Source of the DNA: Gibbula magus
Taxonomy: Eukaryota; Mollusca; Gastropoda; Trochida; Trochidae
Direction: 5' to 3'
Assembly: GCA_936450465.1 (NCBI GenBank)
Contig: OW388302.1
Location: 59,556,328-59,620,327 of the forward strand
DNA: 64,000 nt
Shown piece by piece: positions 38,176-50,417 of this stretch; position 1 is the stretch's first letter; each line of letters begins with the position of its first letter. The notes beneath the pieces were generated by a model, which had not been told where the DNA came from, ran no database searches, and saw only the letters and a program-made list of their open reading frames with translations. Made by a program: the position numbers and the translations under genes.

Positions 38176-39364
38176 TCTGGAAAATACATTTAAGAGTGTG
38201 TTTGTAATGATATTACACGTATTTAGAGTGGTTTGACGCCAAGTTCATGGGGAAAATGCATTTCACCCAAAATGACGTAACTAAACTCCGAGTTTAGGTA
38301 CGTACTTTTTTCATTTTTTTGGAAAAAATTCAAAATAAAGGCTTTTTCTGGAAAATACATTTAAGAGTGTGTTTGTAATGATATTACACGTATTTAGAGT
38401 GGTTTGACGCCAAGTTCATGGGGAAAATGGATTTCACCCAAAATGACGTACCTAAACTCCGAGTTTAGGTACGTACTTTTTTCATTTTTTTGGAAAAAAT
38501 TCAAAATAAAGGCTTTTTCTGGAAAAGACATTTAAGAGTGTGTTTGTAATGATATTACACGTATTTAGAGTGGTCTGACGCCAAGTTCATGGGGAAAATG
38601 GATTTCACCCAAAATGACGTACCTAAACTCCGAGATTAGGTACGTACTTTTTTCATATTTTTTTAGAAAATTCAAAATAAAGGATATTTCTGGAAAAGAC
38701 ATTTTAGAGTTTGTTTGTAAGGATATTAAAAGTGTTTAGAGTGGTTTGAGGCCAAATTCATGGAGAAAATGGATTTCACACAAAATGACGTAACTAAACT
38801 CCGAGTTTAGGTACGTACTTTTTTCATTTTTTTGGAAAAAATTCAAAATAAAGGCTTTTTCTGGAAAAGACATTTAAGAGTGTGTTTGTATTAATATTAC
38901 ACGTATTTAGAGTGGTCTGACGCCAAGTTCATGGGGAAAATGGATTTCACCCAAAATGACGTACCTAAACTCCGAGTTTAGGTACGTACTTTTTTCATTT
39001 TTTTTGAAAATATTCAAAATAAAGGCTTCTTCTGGAAAAGACATTTAAGAGTGTGTTTGTAATGATATTACACGTGTTAAGAGTGTTTTGCGGCCAAATT
39101 CATGGGGAAAATGGATTTCATAAAAAAGGATGTACCTAAAATCCTAGTTTAGGTACGTACTTTTTTCATTTTTTTGGAAAAAATTCAAAATAAAGGCTTC
39201 TTCTGGAAAATACATTTAAGAGTGTGTTTGTAATGATATTACACGTGTTTAGAGTGTTTTGAGGCCAAATTCATGGGGAAACTGGATTTCATAAAAAATG
39301 ACGTACCTAAAATCCGTGTTTAGGTACGTACTTTTTTCATTTTTTTGGAAAAAATTCAAAATAA

Positions 39365-39485
39365 TTGGTTTGACGCCAAGTTCATGGGGAAAATGGATTT
39401 CACCCAAAATGACGTACCTAAACTCTGAGTTTAGGTACGTACTTTTTTTCTTTTTTTTTGGAAAAAAATTAATATAAAGGCTTTT
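39365..39485. repeat. Truncated unit (121 bp), copy 4
   Basis: This copy is identical in structure to copy 3 and lies 1,310 bp downstream of it within a duplicated block. Confidence 0.93.
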
Positions 39486-40842
39486 TCTGGAAAATACATT
39501 TAAGAGTGTGTTTGTAATGATATTACACGTATTTAGAGTGGTTTGACGCCAAGTTCATGGGGAAAATGGATTTCACCCAAAATGACGTAACTAAACTCCG
39601 AGTTTAGGTACGTACTTTTTTCATTTTTTTGGAAAAAATTCAAAATAAAGGCTTTTTCTGGAAAATACATTTAAGAGTGTGTTTGTAATGATATTACACG
39701 TATTTAGAGTGGTCTGACGCCAAGTTCATGGGGAAAATGGATTTCACCCAAAATGACGTACCTAAACTCCGAGTTTAGGTACGTACTTTTTTCATTTTTT
39801 TGGAAAAAATTCAAAATAAAGGCTTTTTCTGGAAAAGACATTTAAGAGTGTGTTTGTAATGATATTACACGTATTTAGAGTGGTCTGACGCCAAGTTCAT
39901 GGGGAAAATGGATTTCACCCAAAATGACGTACCTAAACTCCGAGTTTAGGTACGTACTTTTTTCATATTTTTTTAGAAAATTCAAAATAAAGGATATTTC
40001 TGGAAAAGACATTTTAGAGTTTGTTTGTAAGGATATTAAAAGTGTTTAGAGTGGTTTGAGGCCAAATTCATGGAGAAAATGGATTTCACACAAAATGACG
40101 TAACTAAACTCCGAGTTTAGGTACGTACTTTTTTCATTTTTTTGGAAAAAATTCAAAATAAAGGCTTTTTCTGGAAAAGACATTTAAGAGTGTGTTTGTA
40201 TTAATATTACACGTATTTAGAGTGGTCTGACGCCAAGTTCATGGGGAAAATGGATTTCACCCAAAATGACGTACCTAAACTCCGAGTTTAGGTACGTACT
40301 TTTAGTACTTTTTAGAAAATTCAAAATAAAGGATATTTCTGGAAAAGACATTTAAGAGTTTGTTTGTAATGATATTAAAAGTGTTTAGAGTTGTTTGAGG
40401 CCAATTTCATGGAGAAAATGGATTTCACTCAAAATGACGTAACTAAACTCCGAGTTTAGGTACGTATTTTTTTCAGTTTTTTGGAAAAAATTCAAAATAA
40501 AGGCTTCTTCTGGAAAAGACATTTAAGAGTGTGTTTGTAATGATATTACACGTGTTTAGAGTGTTTTGAGGATAAATTCATGGGGAAAATGGATTTCATA
40601 AAAAAGGATGTACCTAAAATCCTAGTTTAGGTACGTACTTTTTTCATTTTTTTGGAAAAAATTCAAAATAAAGGCTTCTTCTGGAAAATACATTTAAGAG
40701 TGTGTTTGTAATGATATTACACGTGTTTAGAGTGTTTTGAGGCCAAATTCATGGGGAAACTGGATTTCACAAAAAATGACGTACCTAAAATCCGTGTTTA
40801 GGTACGTACTTTTTTCATTTTTTTGGAAAAAATTCAAAATAA

Positions 40843-40963
40843 TTGGTTTGACGCCAAGTTCATGGGGAAAATGGATTTCACCCAAAATGACGAACCTAAA
40901 CTCTGAGTTTAGGTACGTACTTTTTTTCTTTTTTTTTGGAAAAAAATTAATATAAAGGCTTTT
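40843..40963. repeat. Truncated unit (121 bp), copy 5
   Basis: This copy has the same junction, with the GACGAACC variant of copies 1 and 2. The loss of about 60 bp shifts the frame, which is why a stop-free stretch of 72 codons spans this place; it is not a gene. Confidence 0.93.
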
Positions 40964-42389
40964 TCTGGAAAATACATTTAAGAGTGTGTTTGTAATGATA
41001 TTACACGTATTTAGAGTGGTCTGACGCCAAGTTCATGGGGAAAATGGATTTCATAAAAAATGACGTAACTAAACTCCGAGTTTAGGTACGTACTTTTTTC
41101 ATTTTTTTGGAAAAAATTCAAAATAAAGGCTTTTTCTGGAAAAGACATTTAAGAGTGTGTTTGTATTAATATTACACGTATTTAGAGTGGTCTGACGCCA
41201 AGTTCATGGGGAAAATGGATTTCACCCAAAATAACGTACCTAAACTCCGAGTTTAGGTACGTACTTTTTTCATATTTTTTTAGAAAATTCAAAATAAAGG
41301 ATATTTCTGGAAAAGACATTTTAGAGTTTGTTTGTAAGGATATTAAAAGTGTTTAGAGTGGTTTGAGGCCAAATTCATGGAGAAAATGGATTTCACCCAA
41401 AATGACGTAACTAAACTCCGAGTTTAGGTACGTACTTTTTTCATTTTTTTGGAAAAAATTCAAAATAAAGGCTTTTTCTGGAAAAGACATTTAAGAGTGT
41501 GTTTGTAATGATATTACACGTATTTAGAGTGGTCTGACGCCAAGTTCATGGGGAAAATGGATTTCACCCAAAATGACGTACCTAAACTCCGAGTTTAGGT
41601 ACGTACTTTTTTCATTTTTTTGGAAAAAATTCAAAATAAAGGCTTTTTCTGGAAAAGACATTTAAGAGTGTGTTTGTAATGATATTACACGTATTAAGAG
41701 TGGTCTGACGCCAAGTTCATGGGGAAAATGGATTTCACCCAAAATGACGTAACTAAACTCCGAGTTTAGGTACGTACTTTTTTCATATTTTTTTAGAAAA
41801 TTCAAAATAAAGGATATTTCTGGAAAAGACATTTTAGAGTTTGTTTGTAAGGATATTAAAAGTGTTTAGAGTGGTTTGAGGCCAAATTCATGGAGAAAAT
41901 GGATTTCACCCAAAATGACGTAACTAAACTCCGAGTTTAGGTACGTACTTTTTTCATTTTTTTGGAAAAAATTCAAAATAAAGGCTTTTTCTGGAAAAGA
42001 CATTTAAGAGTGTGTTTGTATTAATATTACACGTATTTAGAGTGGTCTGACGCCAAGTTCATGGGGAAAATGGATTTCACCCAAAATAACGTACCTAAAC
42101 TCCGAGTTTAGGTACGTACTTTTTTCATATTTTTTTAGAAAATTCAAAATAAAGGATATTTCTGGAAAAGACATTTTAGAGTTTGTTTGTAAGGATATTA
42201 AAAGTGTTTAGAGTGGTTTGAGGCCAAATTCATGGAGAAAATGGATTTCACCCAAAATGACGTAACTAAACTCCGAGTTTAGGTACGTACTTTTTTCATT
42301 TTTTTGGAAAAAATTCAAAATAAAGGCTTTTTCTGGAAAAGACATTTAAGAGTGTGTTTGTAATGATATTACACGTATTTAGAGTGGTT
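40964..42389. repeat. D/B dimers, second run
   Basis: D units with intact GTAACTAAACT alternate with B units carrying GTGGTCTGACGCC, as at 21.5-22.8 kb. The GTATTAATATTAC marker appears near 41164 and 42009, and both of these units share CAAAATAACGTACC near 41225 and 42072. Their spacing of about five units shows that B-B pairs interrupt the strict dimer. Confidence 0.85.
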
Positions 42390-45300
42390 TGACGCCAATT
42401 CAAGTTCATGGGGAAAATGGATTTCACCCAAAATGACGTACCTAAACTCCGAGTTTAGGTACGTCTTTTTTCAATTTTTTAGAAAATTCAAAATAAAGGA
42501 TATTTCTTGAAAAGACATTTAAGAGTTTGTTTGTAATGATATAAAAGTGTTTAGAGTTGTTTGAGGCCAAATTCATGGAGAAAATGGATTTCACTCAAAA
42601 TGACGTAACTAAACTCCGAGTTTAGGTACGTACTTTTTCAGTTTTTTGGAAAAAATTTCAAAATAAAGGCTTCTTCTGGAAAAGACATTTAAGAGTGTGT
42701 TTGTAATGATATTACACGTGTTTATAGTGTTTTGAGGCCAAATTCATGGGAAAATGGATTTCATAAAAAATGATGTACCTAAAATCCAAGTTAGGTACGT
42801 ACTTTTTTCATTTTTTTGGAAAAAATTCAAAAATAAAGGCTTCTCTGAAAAATACATGTAAGAGTGTGTTTGTAATGATATTACACGTGTTTAGAGTGTT
42901 TTGAGGCCAAATTCATGGGGAAACTGGATTTCATAAAAAATGACGTACCTAAATCCGTGTTTAGGTACGTACTTTTTTCATTTTTTTGGGAAAAAATTCA
43001 AAATAAAGGAATTTCTGGAAAAGACATTTTAGAGTTTGTTTGTAAGGATATTAAAAGTGTTTAGAGTGGTTTGAGGCCAAATTCATGGAGAAAATGGATT
43101 TCACCCAAAATGACGTAACTAAACTCCGAGTTTAGGTACGTACTTTTTTCTTATTTTTTTGGAAAAAAAATAATATAAAGGCTTTTTCTGGAAAAGACAT
43201 TTAAGTGTTTGTTTGTAATGATATTACAAGTGTTTAGAGTTGTTTGAGGCCAAATTCATGGAGAAAATGGATTTCACTCAAAATGACGTAAGTAAACTCC
43301 GAGTTAAGGTACGTACTTTTTCAGTTTTTTGGAAAAAATTCAAAATAAAGGCTTCTTCTGGAAAAGACATTTAAGAGTGTGTTTTGTAATGATATTACAC
43401 GTGTTTAGAGTGTTTTGATGCCAAATTCATGGGGAAAATGGATTTCATAAAAAACGATGTACCTAAAATCCAAGTTTAGGTACGTACTTTTTTCATTTTT
43501 TTGGAAAAAAATCAAAATAAAGGCTTCTTCTGAAAAATACATGTAAGAGTGTGTTTGTAATGATATTACACGTGTTTAGAGTGTTTTGAGGCCAAATTCA
43601 TGGGGAAACTGGATTTCATAAAAAATGACGTACCTAAAATCCGTGTTTAGGTACGTACTTTTTCATTTTTTTGGGAAAAAATTCAAAATAAAGGATATTT
43701 CTGGAAAAGACATTTTAGAGTTTGTTTGTAAGGATATTAAAAGTGTTTAGAGTGGTTTGAGGCCAATTCATGGAGAAAATGGATTTCACCCAAAATGACG
43801 TAACTAAACTCCGAGTTAGGTACGTACTTTTTTCAGTTTTTTGGAAAAAATTCAAAATAAAGGCTTTTCTGGAAAAGACATTTAAGAGTGTGTTTGTAAT
43901 GATATTACACGTGTTTAGAGTGTTTTGAGGCCAAATTCATGGGGAAACTGGGATTTCATAAAAAATGACGTACCTAAAATCCGTGTTTAGGTACGTACTT
44001 TTTTCATTTTTTTGGGAAAAAAATTCAAAAAATAAAGGATATTTCTGGAAAAGACATTTTAGAGTTTGTTTGTAAGGATATTAAAAGTGTTTAGAGTGTT
44101 TTGAGGCCAAATTCATGGAGAAAATGGATTTCACCCAAAATGACGTAACTAAACTCCGAGTTTAGGTACGTACTTTTTTTCTTTTTTTTTGGAAAAAAAT
44201 TAATATAAAGGCTTTTTCTGGAAAATACATTTAAGAGTTTGTTTGTAATGATATTAAAAGTGTTTAGAGTTGTTTGAGGCCAAATTCATGGAGAAAATGG
44301 ATTTCACTCAAAATGACGTAACTAAACTCCGAGTTTAGGTACGTACTTTTTTCAGTTTTTTGGGAAAAATTCAAAATAAAGGATATTTCTGGAAAAGACA
44401 TTTAAGTGTTTGTTTGTAATGATATTAAAAGTGTTTAGAGTTGTTTGAGGCCAAATTCATGGAGAAAATGGATTTCACTCAAAATGACGTAAATAAACTT
44501 CGAGTTAAGGTACGTACTTTTTTCAGTTTTTTGGAAAAAATTCAAAATAAAGGCTTCTTCTGAAAAGACATTTAAGAGTGTGTTTGTAATGATATTACAC
44601 GTGTTTAGAGTGTTTTGAGGCCAAATTCATGGGGAAAAATGGATTTCATAAAAAATGATGTACCTAAAATCCAAGTTTAGGTACGTACTTTTTTCATTTT
44701 TTTGGAAAAATTCAAAATAAAGGCTTCTTCTGAAAAATACATGTAAGAGTGTGTTTGTAATGATATTACACGTGTTTAGAGTGTTTTGAGGCCAAATTCA
44801 TGGGGAAACTGGATTTCATAAAAATGACGTACCTAAAATCCGTGTTTAGGTACGTACTTTTTTCATTTTTTTGGGAAAAAATTCAAAATAAAGGATATTT
44901 CTGGAAAGACATTTTAGAGTTTGTTTGTAAGGATATTAAAAGTGTTTAGAGTGGTTTGAGGCCAAATTCATGGAGAAAATGGATTTCACCCAAAATGACG
45001 TAACTAAACTCCGAGTTTAGGTACGTACTTTTTTCATTTTTTGGGAAAAATTCAAAATAAAGGCTTTTTCTGGAAAAGACATTTAAGAGTGTGTTTGTAA
45101 TGATATTACACGTATTTAGAGTGGTTTGACGCCAAGTTCATGGGGAAAATGGATTTCACCCAAAATGACGTACCTAAACTCCGAGTTTAGGTACGTACTT
45201 TTAGTACTTTTTAGAAATTCAAAATAAAGGATATTTCTGGAAAAGACATTTAAGAGTTTGTTGTAATGATATTAAAAGTTTTTAGAGTTGTTTGAGGCCA

Positions 45301-46600
45301 ATTTCATGGAGAAAATGGATTTCACTCAAAATGACGTAACTAAACTCCGAGTTTAGGTACTATTTTTTTCAGTTTTTTGGAAAAAATTCAAAATAAAGGC
45401 TTCTTCTGGAAAAGACATTTAAGAGTGTGTTTGTAATGATATTACACGTATTTAGAGTGGTTTCAGGCCAAATTCATGGGGAAAATGGATTTCACCCAAA
45501 ATGACGTACCTAAACTCCTACCCCCTTTACACAAATATGCTACTTAATAAATGATTAAAACACAGTCAAGTTAAAGATAATAATAAAGGTAATATTTTGA
45601 TGAATATATAAATCTCACAACTTCATAAAGACAAGCGTACATTTGTTGAAAAATAAACTCCGAGTTTAGGTACGTACTTTTTTCATTTTTTGGGAAAAAT
45701 TCAAAATAAAGGCTCCTTCTGGAAAAGACATTTAAGAGTGTGTTTGTAATGATATTAAAGTGTTTAAGAGTGGTTTGAGGCAAAATTCATGGAGAAAATG
45801 GATTTCACCCAAAATAACGGAACTAAACTCCGAGTTTAGGTACGTACTTTTTTCATTTTTTTGGGAAAAAATTCAAAATAAAGGATATTCTGGAAAAGAC
45901 ATTTTAGAGTTTGTTTGTAAGGATATTAAAAGTGTTTAGAGTGGTTTGAGGCCAAACTCATGGAGAAAATGGATTTCACCCAAAATGACGTAACTAAACT
46001 CCGTGTTTAGGTACGTACTTTTTTCATTTTTTTGGAAAAAATTCAAAATAAAGGCTTTTTCTGGAAAAGACATTTAAGAGTGTGTTTGTAATGATATTAC
46101 ACGTATTTAGAGTGGTCTGACGCCAAGTTCATGGGGAAAATGGATTTCACCCAAAATGACGTACCTAAACTCCGAGTTTAGGTACGTACTTTTTTCATAT
46201 TTTTTTTTGAAAATTCAAAATAAAGGATATTTCTGAAAAGACATTTTAGAGTTTGTTTGTAAGGATATTAAAAGTGTTTTAGAGTGGTTTGAGGCCAAAT
46301 TCATGGAGAAAATGGATTTCACTCAAAATGAGTAACTAAACTCCGAGTTTAGGTACGTACTTTTTTCAGTTTTCTGGAAAAAATTCAAAATAAGGCTTCT
46401 TCTGGAAAAGACATTTAAGAGTGTGTTTGTAATGATATTACACGTGTTTAGAGTGTTTTGAGGCCAAATTCATGGGGAAAATGGATTTCATAAAAAATGA
46501 TGTACCTAAATCCAAGTTTAGGTACGTACTTTTTTCATTTTTTTGGAAAAAATTCAAAATAAAGGCTTATTCTGAAAATACATGTAAGAGTGTGTTTGTA
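42390..46600. other. Indel-dense 4.2-kb stretch, probable low-quality consensus
   Basis: The stretch opens with a 5-bp gain (GACGCCAATTCAAG near 42391) and then shows frequent single-base changes in run length. Examples are ATATAAAAGTG near 42540, AAGTTAGG near 42789, GGCTTCTCTG near 42838, CTAAATCCG near 42949, AAAGGAATTTC near 43006, TTGTTGTAATG near 45257, GGTACTATTTT near 45356, AAAATGAGTAAC near 46325 and AATAAGGC near 46388. Unit types are the same D/E/F mix as nearby. Insertion copy 7 lies inside it. A consensus problem is the likeliest cause. Confidence 0.75.
45519..45653 (+). mobile_element. 134-bp insertion unit, copy 7 (135 bp)
   Basis: This copy lies 24.4 kb from copy 6 but is unchanged except for one extra T in TACTTAATAA near 45545. 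That change falls inside a stretch with many single-base indels and may be a consensus error. The upstream half-unit is GTGGTTTCAGGCC. The downstream unit keeps GAGGCAAAATTC and AATAACGGAAC, tying it to copies 1, 2, 4 and 5. Confidence 0.75.
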
Positions 46601-47367
46601 ATTATATTACACGTGTTTAGAGTGTTTTGAGGCCAAATTCATGGGGAAACTGGATTTCATAAAAAATGACGTACCTAAAATCCGTGTTTAGGTACGTACT
46701 TTTTTCATTTTTTTGGGAAAAAAATCAAAATAAAGGATATTTCTGGAAAAGACATTTTAGAGTTTGTTTGTAAGGATATTAAAAGTGTTTAGAGTGGTTT
46801 GAGCCCAAATTCATGGAGAAAATGGATTTCACCCAAAATGACGTACCTAAACTCCGAGTTTAGGTACGTACTTTTTTAATTTTTTTTGGAAAAAAATTCA
46901 AAATAAAGGCTTTTTCTTGAAAAGACATTTAAGAGTGTGTTTGTAATGATATTACACGTATTTAGAGTGGTTTGACGCCAAGTTCATGGGGAAAATGGAT
47001 TTCACCCAAAATGACGTACCTAAACTCCGAGTTTAGGTACGTACTTTTAGTACTTTTTAGAAAATTCAAAATAAAGGATATTTCTGGTAAAGACATTTAA
47101 GAGTTTGTTTGTAATGATATTAAAAGTGTTTAGAGTTGTTTGAGGCCAATTTCATGGAGAAAATGGATTTCACTCAAAATGACGTAACTAAACTCCGAGT
47201 TTAGGTACGTATTTTTTTCAGTTTTTTGGAAAAAATTCAAAATAAAGGCTTCTTCTGGAAAAGACATTTAAGAGTGTGTTTGTAATGATATTACACGTAT
47301 TTAGAGTGATTTGAGGCCAAATTCATGGGGAAAATGGATTTCACCCAAAATGACGTACCTAAACTCC

Positions 47368-47501
47368 TACCCCCTTTACACAAATATGCTACTAATAAAT
47401 GATTAAAACACAGTCAAGTTAAAGATAATAATAAAGGTAATATTTTGATGAATATATAAATCTCACAACTTCATAAAGACAAGCGTACATTTGTTGAAAA
47501 A
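47368..47501 (+). mobile_element. 134-bp insertion unit, copy 8
   Basis: This copy is identical to copy 1 as read. It starts 1,849 bp after copy 7, ten units plus 142 bp. The upstream half-unit is GTGATTTGAGGCC. The downstream unit has CACACAAAATAACGGAAC, one change from the common downstream marker. Confidence 0.75.
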
Positions 47502-49908
47502 TAAACTCCGAGTTTAGGTACGTACTTTTTTCATTTTTTGGGAAAAAATTCAAAATAAAGGCTTCTTCTGGAAAAGACATTTAAGAGTGTGTTTGTAATG
47601 ATATTAAAAGTGTTTAGAGTGGTTTGAGGCAAAATTCATGGAGAAAATGGATTTCACACAAAATAACGGAACTAAACTCCGAGTTTAGGTACGTACTTTT
47701 TTCATTTTTTTGGGAAAAAATTCAAAATAAAGGATATTTCTGGAAAAGACATTTTAGAGTTTGTTTGTAAGGATATTAAAAGTGTTTAGAGTGGTTTGAG
47801 GCCAAATTCATGGAGAAAATGGATTTCACCCAAAATGACGTAACTAAACTCCGAGTTTAGGTACGTACTTTTTTCATTTTTTTGGAAAAAATTCAAAATA
47901 AAGGCTTTTTCTGGAAAAGACATTTAAGAGTGTGTTTGTAATGATATTACACGTATTTAGAGTGGTCTGACGCCAAGTTCATGGGGAAAATGGATTTCAC
48001 CCAAAATGACGTACCTAAATTCCGAGTTTAGGTACGTACTTTTTTCATTTTTTTGGAAAAAATTCAAAATAAAGGCTTTTTCTGGAAAAGACATTTAAGA
48101 GTGTGTTTGTAATGATATTACACGTATTTAGAGTGGTTTGACGCCAAGTTCATGGGGAAAATGGATTTCACCCAAAATGACGTACCTAAACTCCGAGTTT
48201 AGGTACGTACTTTTTTCATATTTTTTTAGAAAATTCAAAATAAAGGATATTTCTGGAAAAGACATTTTAGAGTTTGTTTGTAAGGATATTAAAAGTGTTT
48301 AGAGTGTTTTGAGGCCAAATTCATGGGGAAAATGGATTTCATAAAAAATGATGTACCTAAAATCCAAGTTTAGGTACGTACTTTTTTCATTTTTTTGGAA
48401 AAAATTCAAAATAAAGGCTTTTTCTGGAAAAGACATTTAAGAGTGTGTTTGTAATGATATTACACGTATTTAGAGTGGTTTGACGCCAAGTTCATGGGGA
48501 AAATGGATTTCACCCAAAATGACGTACCTAAACTCCGAGTTTAGGTACGTACTTTTTTCACATTTTTTTAGAAAATTCAAAATAAAGGATATTTCTGGAA
48601 AAGACATTAAAGAGTTTGTTTGTAAGGATATTAAAAGTGTTTAGAGTGGTTTGAGGCCAAATTCATGGAGAAAATGGATTTCACCCAAAATGACGTAACT
48701 AAACTCCGAGTTTAGGTACGTACTTTTTTCATTTTTTTGGAAAAAAATCAAAATAAAGGCTTTTTCTGGAAAAGACATTTAAGAGTGTGTTTGTAATGAT
48801 ATTACACGTATTTAGAGTGGTCTGACGCCAAGTTCATGGGGAAAATGGATTTCACCCAAAATGACGTACCTAAACTCCGAGTTTAGGTACGTACTTTTTT
48901 CATATTTTTTTAGAAAATTCAAAATAAAGGATATTTCTGGAAAAGACATTTAAGAGTTTGTTTGTAATGATATTAAAAGTGTTTAGAGTTGTTTGAGGCC
49001 AAATTCATGGAGAAAATGGATTTCACTCAAAATGACGTAACTAAACTCCGAGTTTAGGTACGTACTTTTTTCAATTTTTTAGAAAATTCAAAATAAAGGA
49101 TATTTCTGGAAAAGACATTTAAGAGTGTGTTTGTAATGATATTACACGTGTTTAGAGTGTTTTGAGGCCAAATTCATGGGGAAACTGGATTTCATAAAAA
49201 ATGACGTACCTAAACTCCGAGTTTAGGTACGTACTTTTTTCATATTTTTTTAGAAAATTCAAAATAAAGGATATTTCTGGAAAAGACATTTTAGAGTTTG
49301 TTTGTAAGGATATTAAAAGTGTTTAGAGTGTTTTGAGGCCAAATTCATGGGGAAAATGGATTTCATAAAAAATGATGTACCTAAAATCCAAGTTTAGGTA
49401 CGTACTTTTTTCATTTTTTTGGAAAAAATTCAAAATAAAGGCTTTTTCTGGAAAAGACATTTAAGAGTGTGTTTGTAATGATATTACACGTATTTAGAGT
49501 GGTCTGACGCCAAGTTCATGGGGAAAATGGATTTCACCCAAAATGACGTACCTAAACTCCGAGTTTAGGTACGTACTTTTTTCAATTTTTTAGAAAATTC
49601 AAAATAAAGGATATTTCTGGAAAAGACATTTTAGAGTTTGTTTGTAAGGATATTAAAAGTGTTTAGAGTGGTTTGAGGCCAAATTCATGGAGAAAATGGA
49701 TTTCACCCAAAATGACGTACCTAAACTCCGAGTTTAGGTACGTACTTTTTTTCATTTTTTTGGAAAAAAATTCAAAATAAAGGCTTTTTCTGGAAAAGAC
49801 ATTTAAGAGTGTGTTTGTAATGATATTACACGTATTTAGAGTGGTTTGACGCCAAGTTCATGGGGAAAATGGATTTCACCCAAAATGACGTACCTAAACT
49901 CCGAGTTT

Positions 49909-49914
49909 ACATGT
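49909..49914. other. 6-bp ACATGT gain in the right arm of the strong dyad
   Basis: The right arm reads GAGTTT, ACATGT, AGGTACGTAC, where all other units have GAGTTTAGGTACGTAC. The added word is itself palindromic and creates TACATGTA. It is a private change of one unit, and the surrounding kilobase shows no excess of indels. Confidence 0.9.
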
Positions 49915-50296
49915 AGGTACGTACTTTTAGTACTTTTTAGAAAATTCAAAATAAAGGATATTTCTGGAAAAGACATTTAAGAGTTTGTTTGTAATGATAT
50001 TAAAAGTGTTTAGAGTTGTTTGAGGCCAATTTCATGGAGAAAATGAATTTCACTCAAAATGACGTAGCTAAACTCCGAGTTTAGGTACGTATTTTTTTCA
50101 GTTTTTTGGAAAAAATTCAAAATAAAGGTTTCTTCTGGAAAAGACATTTAAGAGTGTGTTTATAATGATATTACACGTGTTTAGAGTGTTTTGAGGCCAA
50201 ATTCATGGGGAAACTGGATTTCATAAAAAATGACCTACCTAAAATCCGTGTTTAGGTACGTACTTTTTTCATTTTTTTGGAAAAAATTCAAAATAA

Positions 50297-50417
50297 TTGG
50301 TTTGACCCCAAGTTCATGGGGAAAATGGATTTCACCCAAAATGACGTACCTAAACTCTGAGTTTAGGTACGTACTTTTTTTCTTTTTTTTTGGAAAAAAA
50401 TTAATATAAAGGCTTTT
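50297..50417. repeat. Truncated unit (121 bp), copy 6
   Basis: This copy has the same junction, with one private change (GACCCCAAG). The preceding F unit carries GACCTACC. Confidence 0.93.

Larger units (their letters stand above)
36970..40963. repeat. HOR zone with three truncated units
   Basis: Types B, D, E, F and the GTACTTTT subtype continue. Three 121-bp truncated units have junctions at 38055, 39365 and 40843, giving steps of 1,310 and 1,478 bp. Those distances fit about seven and eight full units plus one short unit. A unit near 39005-39080 carries a GAAAATATTC tail and GTTAAGAGTG, variants otherwise typical of the outer zones. Confidence 0.85.
46600..50296. repeat. D/B/E zone with D-F hybrid units
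   Basis: Clean sequence resumes. Two units start as type D and switch to the F/A-like GAGTGTTTTGAGGCC and CATAAAAAATGATG. Their AGAGTGTTTT lies at 48301 and 49325, 1,024 bp (six units) apart, so the hybrid was formed once and then duplicated. Insertion copy 8 lies at the left side of this zone. Confidence 0.85.

Noticed and set aside
40737..40955. 72-codon open frame on the plus strand, with a similar one at 53249-53467
   Set aside because: Both span a truncated unit whose 60-bp deletion removes stops. They translate two satellite units, lack any gene signal and share only repeat-derived residues.
45571..45783. 70-codon open frame on the minus strand
   Set aside because: It runs across the right part of insertion copy 7 into satellite, within the second indel-dense stretch. 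Other insertion copies do not support it as a gene.
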